From Bradyrhizobium sp. WBAH42 (GTDB lineage Bacteria > Pseudomonadota > Alphaproteobacteria > Rhizobiales > Xanthobacteraceae): 64,000 nt of DNA. The DNA lies in assembly GCF_024585265.1 (NCBI RefSeq), contig NZ_CP036533.1, positions 3,605,001 to 3,669,000 on the forward strand, in the 5' to 3' direction. The number at the start of each line of letters is the position of its first letter. Position 1 is the stretch's first letter. A model generated the notes under the pieces. The model worked only from the letters and a program-made list of their open reading frames with translations. It was not told the DNA's origin and made no database searches. Positions 62,663 to 64,000 of this stretch are shown piece after piece. The translations under genes and the position numbers were made by a program.

Positions 62663-63491
62663 GGCGACCACGCCCGGCGCCAATTACGGCTCGACCGCAT
62701 CCGGCAGCTCGTTCTATGCCGCGATGCGCATCCTGCCGCGTGACCAGCGCGACGCGATGTTCCAGATCTACAGCTTCTGCCGCCAGGTCGACGACATCGC
62801 CGATTCCGACGGCCCGCGCGAGGAGCGGCTCGCAGCACTTCAGGAATGGCGCAACGACATCGACGCGCTCTATCAGGGCCATCCCCCGCCGAGGCTGAAG
62901 GACTACGTCGCCTCGGTGAAGACGTTCGGGCTCAAGCGAGAGGATTTCCTCGCCATCGTCGACGGCATGGAGATGGACGTGCCGCAGGATATCCGCGCGC
63001 CCGACATGGCGACGCTGGATCTGTATTGCGACCGCGTCGCCAGCGCCGTGGGGCGGCTGTCGGTGCGGGTGTTCGGCATGCCCGAGGAAGACGGCATTCT
63101 GCTCGCGCACCATCTCGGCCGCGCGCTTCAGCTCACCAACATCCTGCGCGACATCGACGAGGACGCCGGCCTCGGCCGGCTCTATTTGCCGCGCGAGGCG
63201 CTGCTGCATGCCGGCATCACCTCCAACGATCCGAACCGCGTGATCGCCGAGCGCGCGCTGCCGAAAGTCTGCCTGCCGCTGGCGCAGCGCGCCAAGGTGC
63301 ATTTCGAGAAGTCGGACGAGATCATGAACCGCAACAGGCGCCGCGCCGTGCGCGCGCCGCGGATCATGTCGAAATACTATCATTCCATTCTGGACCTCCT
63401 GATCGCGCGTGGCTTCTCCGCGCCACGCGCGCCGGTACGTGTGTCGAAGATCACACGGATCCTGATACTGCTCCGTTACGCTTTCATCTGA
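62652..63491 (+). CDS. hpnD: Presqualene diphosphate synthase HpnD
   Basis: A 279-residue squalene/phytoene-synthase-fold enzyme. First motif Asp47-Asp48-x-x-Asp51 in CRQVDDIADSDG, second Asp167, Asp169, Asp171 in NILRDIDEDAGLGRLYLP. It condenses two farnesyl diphosphates to presqualene diphosphate, the first step of the HpnCDE squalene route. The ATG at 62652 lies within the hpnC end (62662), and the stop overlaps the ATG of hpnE by one base (TGATG at 63489-63493). Confidence 0.94.
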   Translation: MTLEATTPGANYGSTASGSSFYAAMRILPRDQRDAMFQIYSFCRQVDDIADSDGPREERLAALQEWRNDIDALYQGHPPPRLKDYVASVKTFGLKREDFLAIVDGMEMDVPQDIRAPDMATLDLYCDRVASAVGRLSVRVFGMPEEDGILLAHHLGRALQLTNILRDIDEDAGLGRLYLPREALLHAGITSNDPNRVIAERALPKVCLPLAQRAKVHFEKSDEIMNRNRRRAVRAPRIMSKYYHSILDLLIARGFSAPRAPVRVSKITRILILLRYAFI

Positions 63492-64000
63492 TGCAAAACA
63501 CAGCTCACATCATCGGTGCTGGAATTTCCGGCCTCTCCGCCGCCGTGCGGCTCGCCAATGCCGGCTTCAAGGTCGCCGTGCACGAGGCGACGCACCAGGC
63601 CGGCGGCCGCTGCCGGTCCTATTTCGACGGTGCGACCAATCTCACCATCGACAACGGCAATCATCTGCTGCTGTCGGGCAACAGCCATGCGCGTGCCTAT
63701 GCGCGCGCGATCGGCACCGAGGCGGGCCTCGTCGGCCCGGAGCGCGCGCAATTTCCCTTCGTCGACATCAAGACCGGGCAGCGCTGGCAGATCGATCTCG
63801 GCGACGGCCGCTGGCCGACCTGGGTGCTCGACGAAGGCCGCCGCGTGCCTGACACCGGCCTTTCCGATTATCTCAAGCTGGCGCCGCTGATCTGGGCGTC
63901 GGAGGAGACGCTGGTCGGCAAGTCGATTCCGACCGAGGGCATCCTTTATCAGCGCCTGGTGCAGCCGCTGCTGCTCGCCGCGCTCAACGTCGATCCGCCT
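63491..64000 (+). CDS. hpnE: Hydroxysqualene dehydroxylase HpnE (5-prime part)
   Basis: An open frame that runs off the window end; 170 residues are present. It starts at the ATG overlapping the hpnD stop by one base. The N terminus shows the FAD-binding motif HIIGAGISGLSAAVRLANAGFKV (about residues 6-28, GxGxxG) and the following EATHQAGGRCRSYFDG (about 32-47), as in amine-oxidase/phytoene-desaturase-type flavoproteins. HpnE removes the hydroxyl from hydroxysqualene to give squalene. The remainder, and probably shc downstream, are outside the window. Confidence 0.9.
   Translation, partial: MQNTAHIIGAGISGLSAAVRLANAGFKVAVHEATHQAGGRCRSYFDGATNLTIDNGNHLLLSGNSHARAYARAIGTEAGLVGPERAQFPFVDIKTGQRWQIDLGDGRWPTWVLDEGRRVPDTGLSDYLKLAPLIWASEETLVGKSIPTEGILYQRLVQPLLLAALNVDPP

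Overview
This 64 kb window is high-GC, densely packed chromosomal DNA from an alphaproteobacterium, most likely Bradyrhizobium or a close relative in the Nitrobacteraceae. The main reasons are the order eutB - hpnP - eutC - RND transporter - hpnC - hpnD - hpnE (2-methylhopanoid locus), a perfect FixK/FNR-type box, and several families of palindromic intergenic repeats of the kind common in that group. This is inference from gene content; no database search was run. I see no tRNA, rRNA, CRISPR, insertion sequence, prophage or integrase.

Layout. 1-8.3 kb: acyl-CoA catabolism (DUF6285 protein, two enoyl-CoA hydratases, an acyl-CoA dehydrogenase, two acyl-CoA ligases, a dienoyl-CoA-reductase-like SDR). 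8.5-12.1 kb: YccF-type membrane protein and phosphoenolpyruvate carboxylase. 12.1-18.3 kb: Tat-exported SMP-30 lactonase, then SDR, thiolase-fold protein and DUF35 Zn-ribbon protein on the minus strand, diverging from an amidase/DUF2848 pair. 18.6-20.0 kb: two 2-oxoglutarate/Fe(II) oxygenases, the second AlkB. 20.2-28.1 kb: homoprotocatechuate meta-cleavage cluster (hpaH-F-E-D-G plus a TPP enzyme on the minus strand; hpaR-hpaI on the plus strand) around a perfect palindromic candidate operator. 28.3-29.8 kb: UxaA-family dehydratase.

30-31.8 kb: a PAS protein overlapping a chemoreceptor, which looks like an Aer receptor split into two genes. 32.0-38.7 kb: three genes overlapping by 4 bases that encode a predicted amidoligase/transglutaminase system (transglutaminase-DUF2126, circularly permuted ATP-grasp/alpha-E, transglutaminase). 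39-43.9 kb: HD phosphohydrolase, alpha/beta hydrolase with Asp nucleophile, FolE, Rieske-FAD reductase and HdeD, the last behind the FixK-type box. 44-50.8 kb: three solute-binding proteins without transporter partners, an ACAD11-like dehydrogenase and a polytopic membrane protein. 51-52.7 kb: a second chemoreceptor.

53-64 kb: EutB and EutC (B12-dependent ethanolamine ammonia-lyase) flank HpnP (B12-binding radical SAM hopanoid C-2 methylase), with an EcfG-like candidate promoter before hpnP. Then come an HpnN-like RND transporter, three small exported or secreted proteins of unknown role, and the squalene genes hpnC-hpnD-hpnE with overlapping ends. HpnE is cut off by the window end. HpnC, HpnD and HpnE make squalene for hopanoids, HpnP methylates ring A, and the RND protein probably moves hopanoids to the outer membrane.
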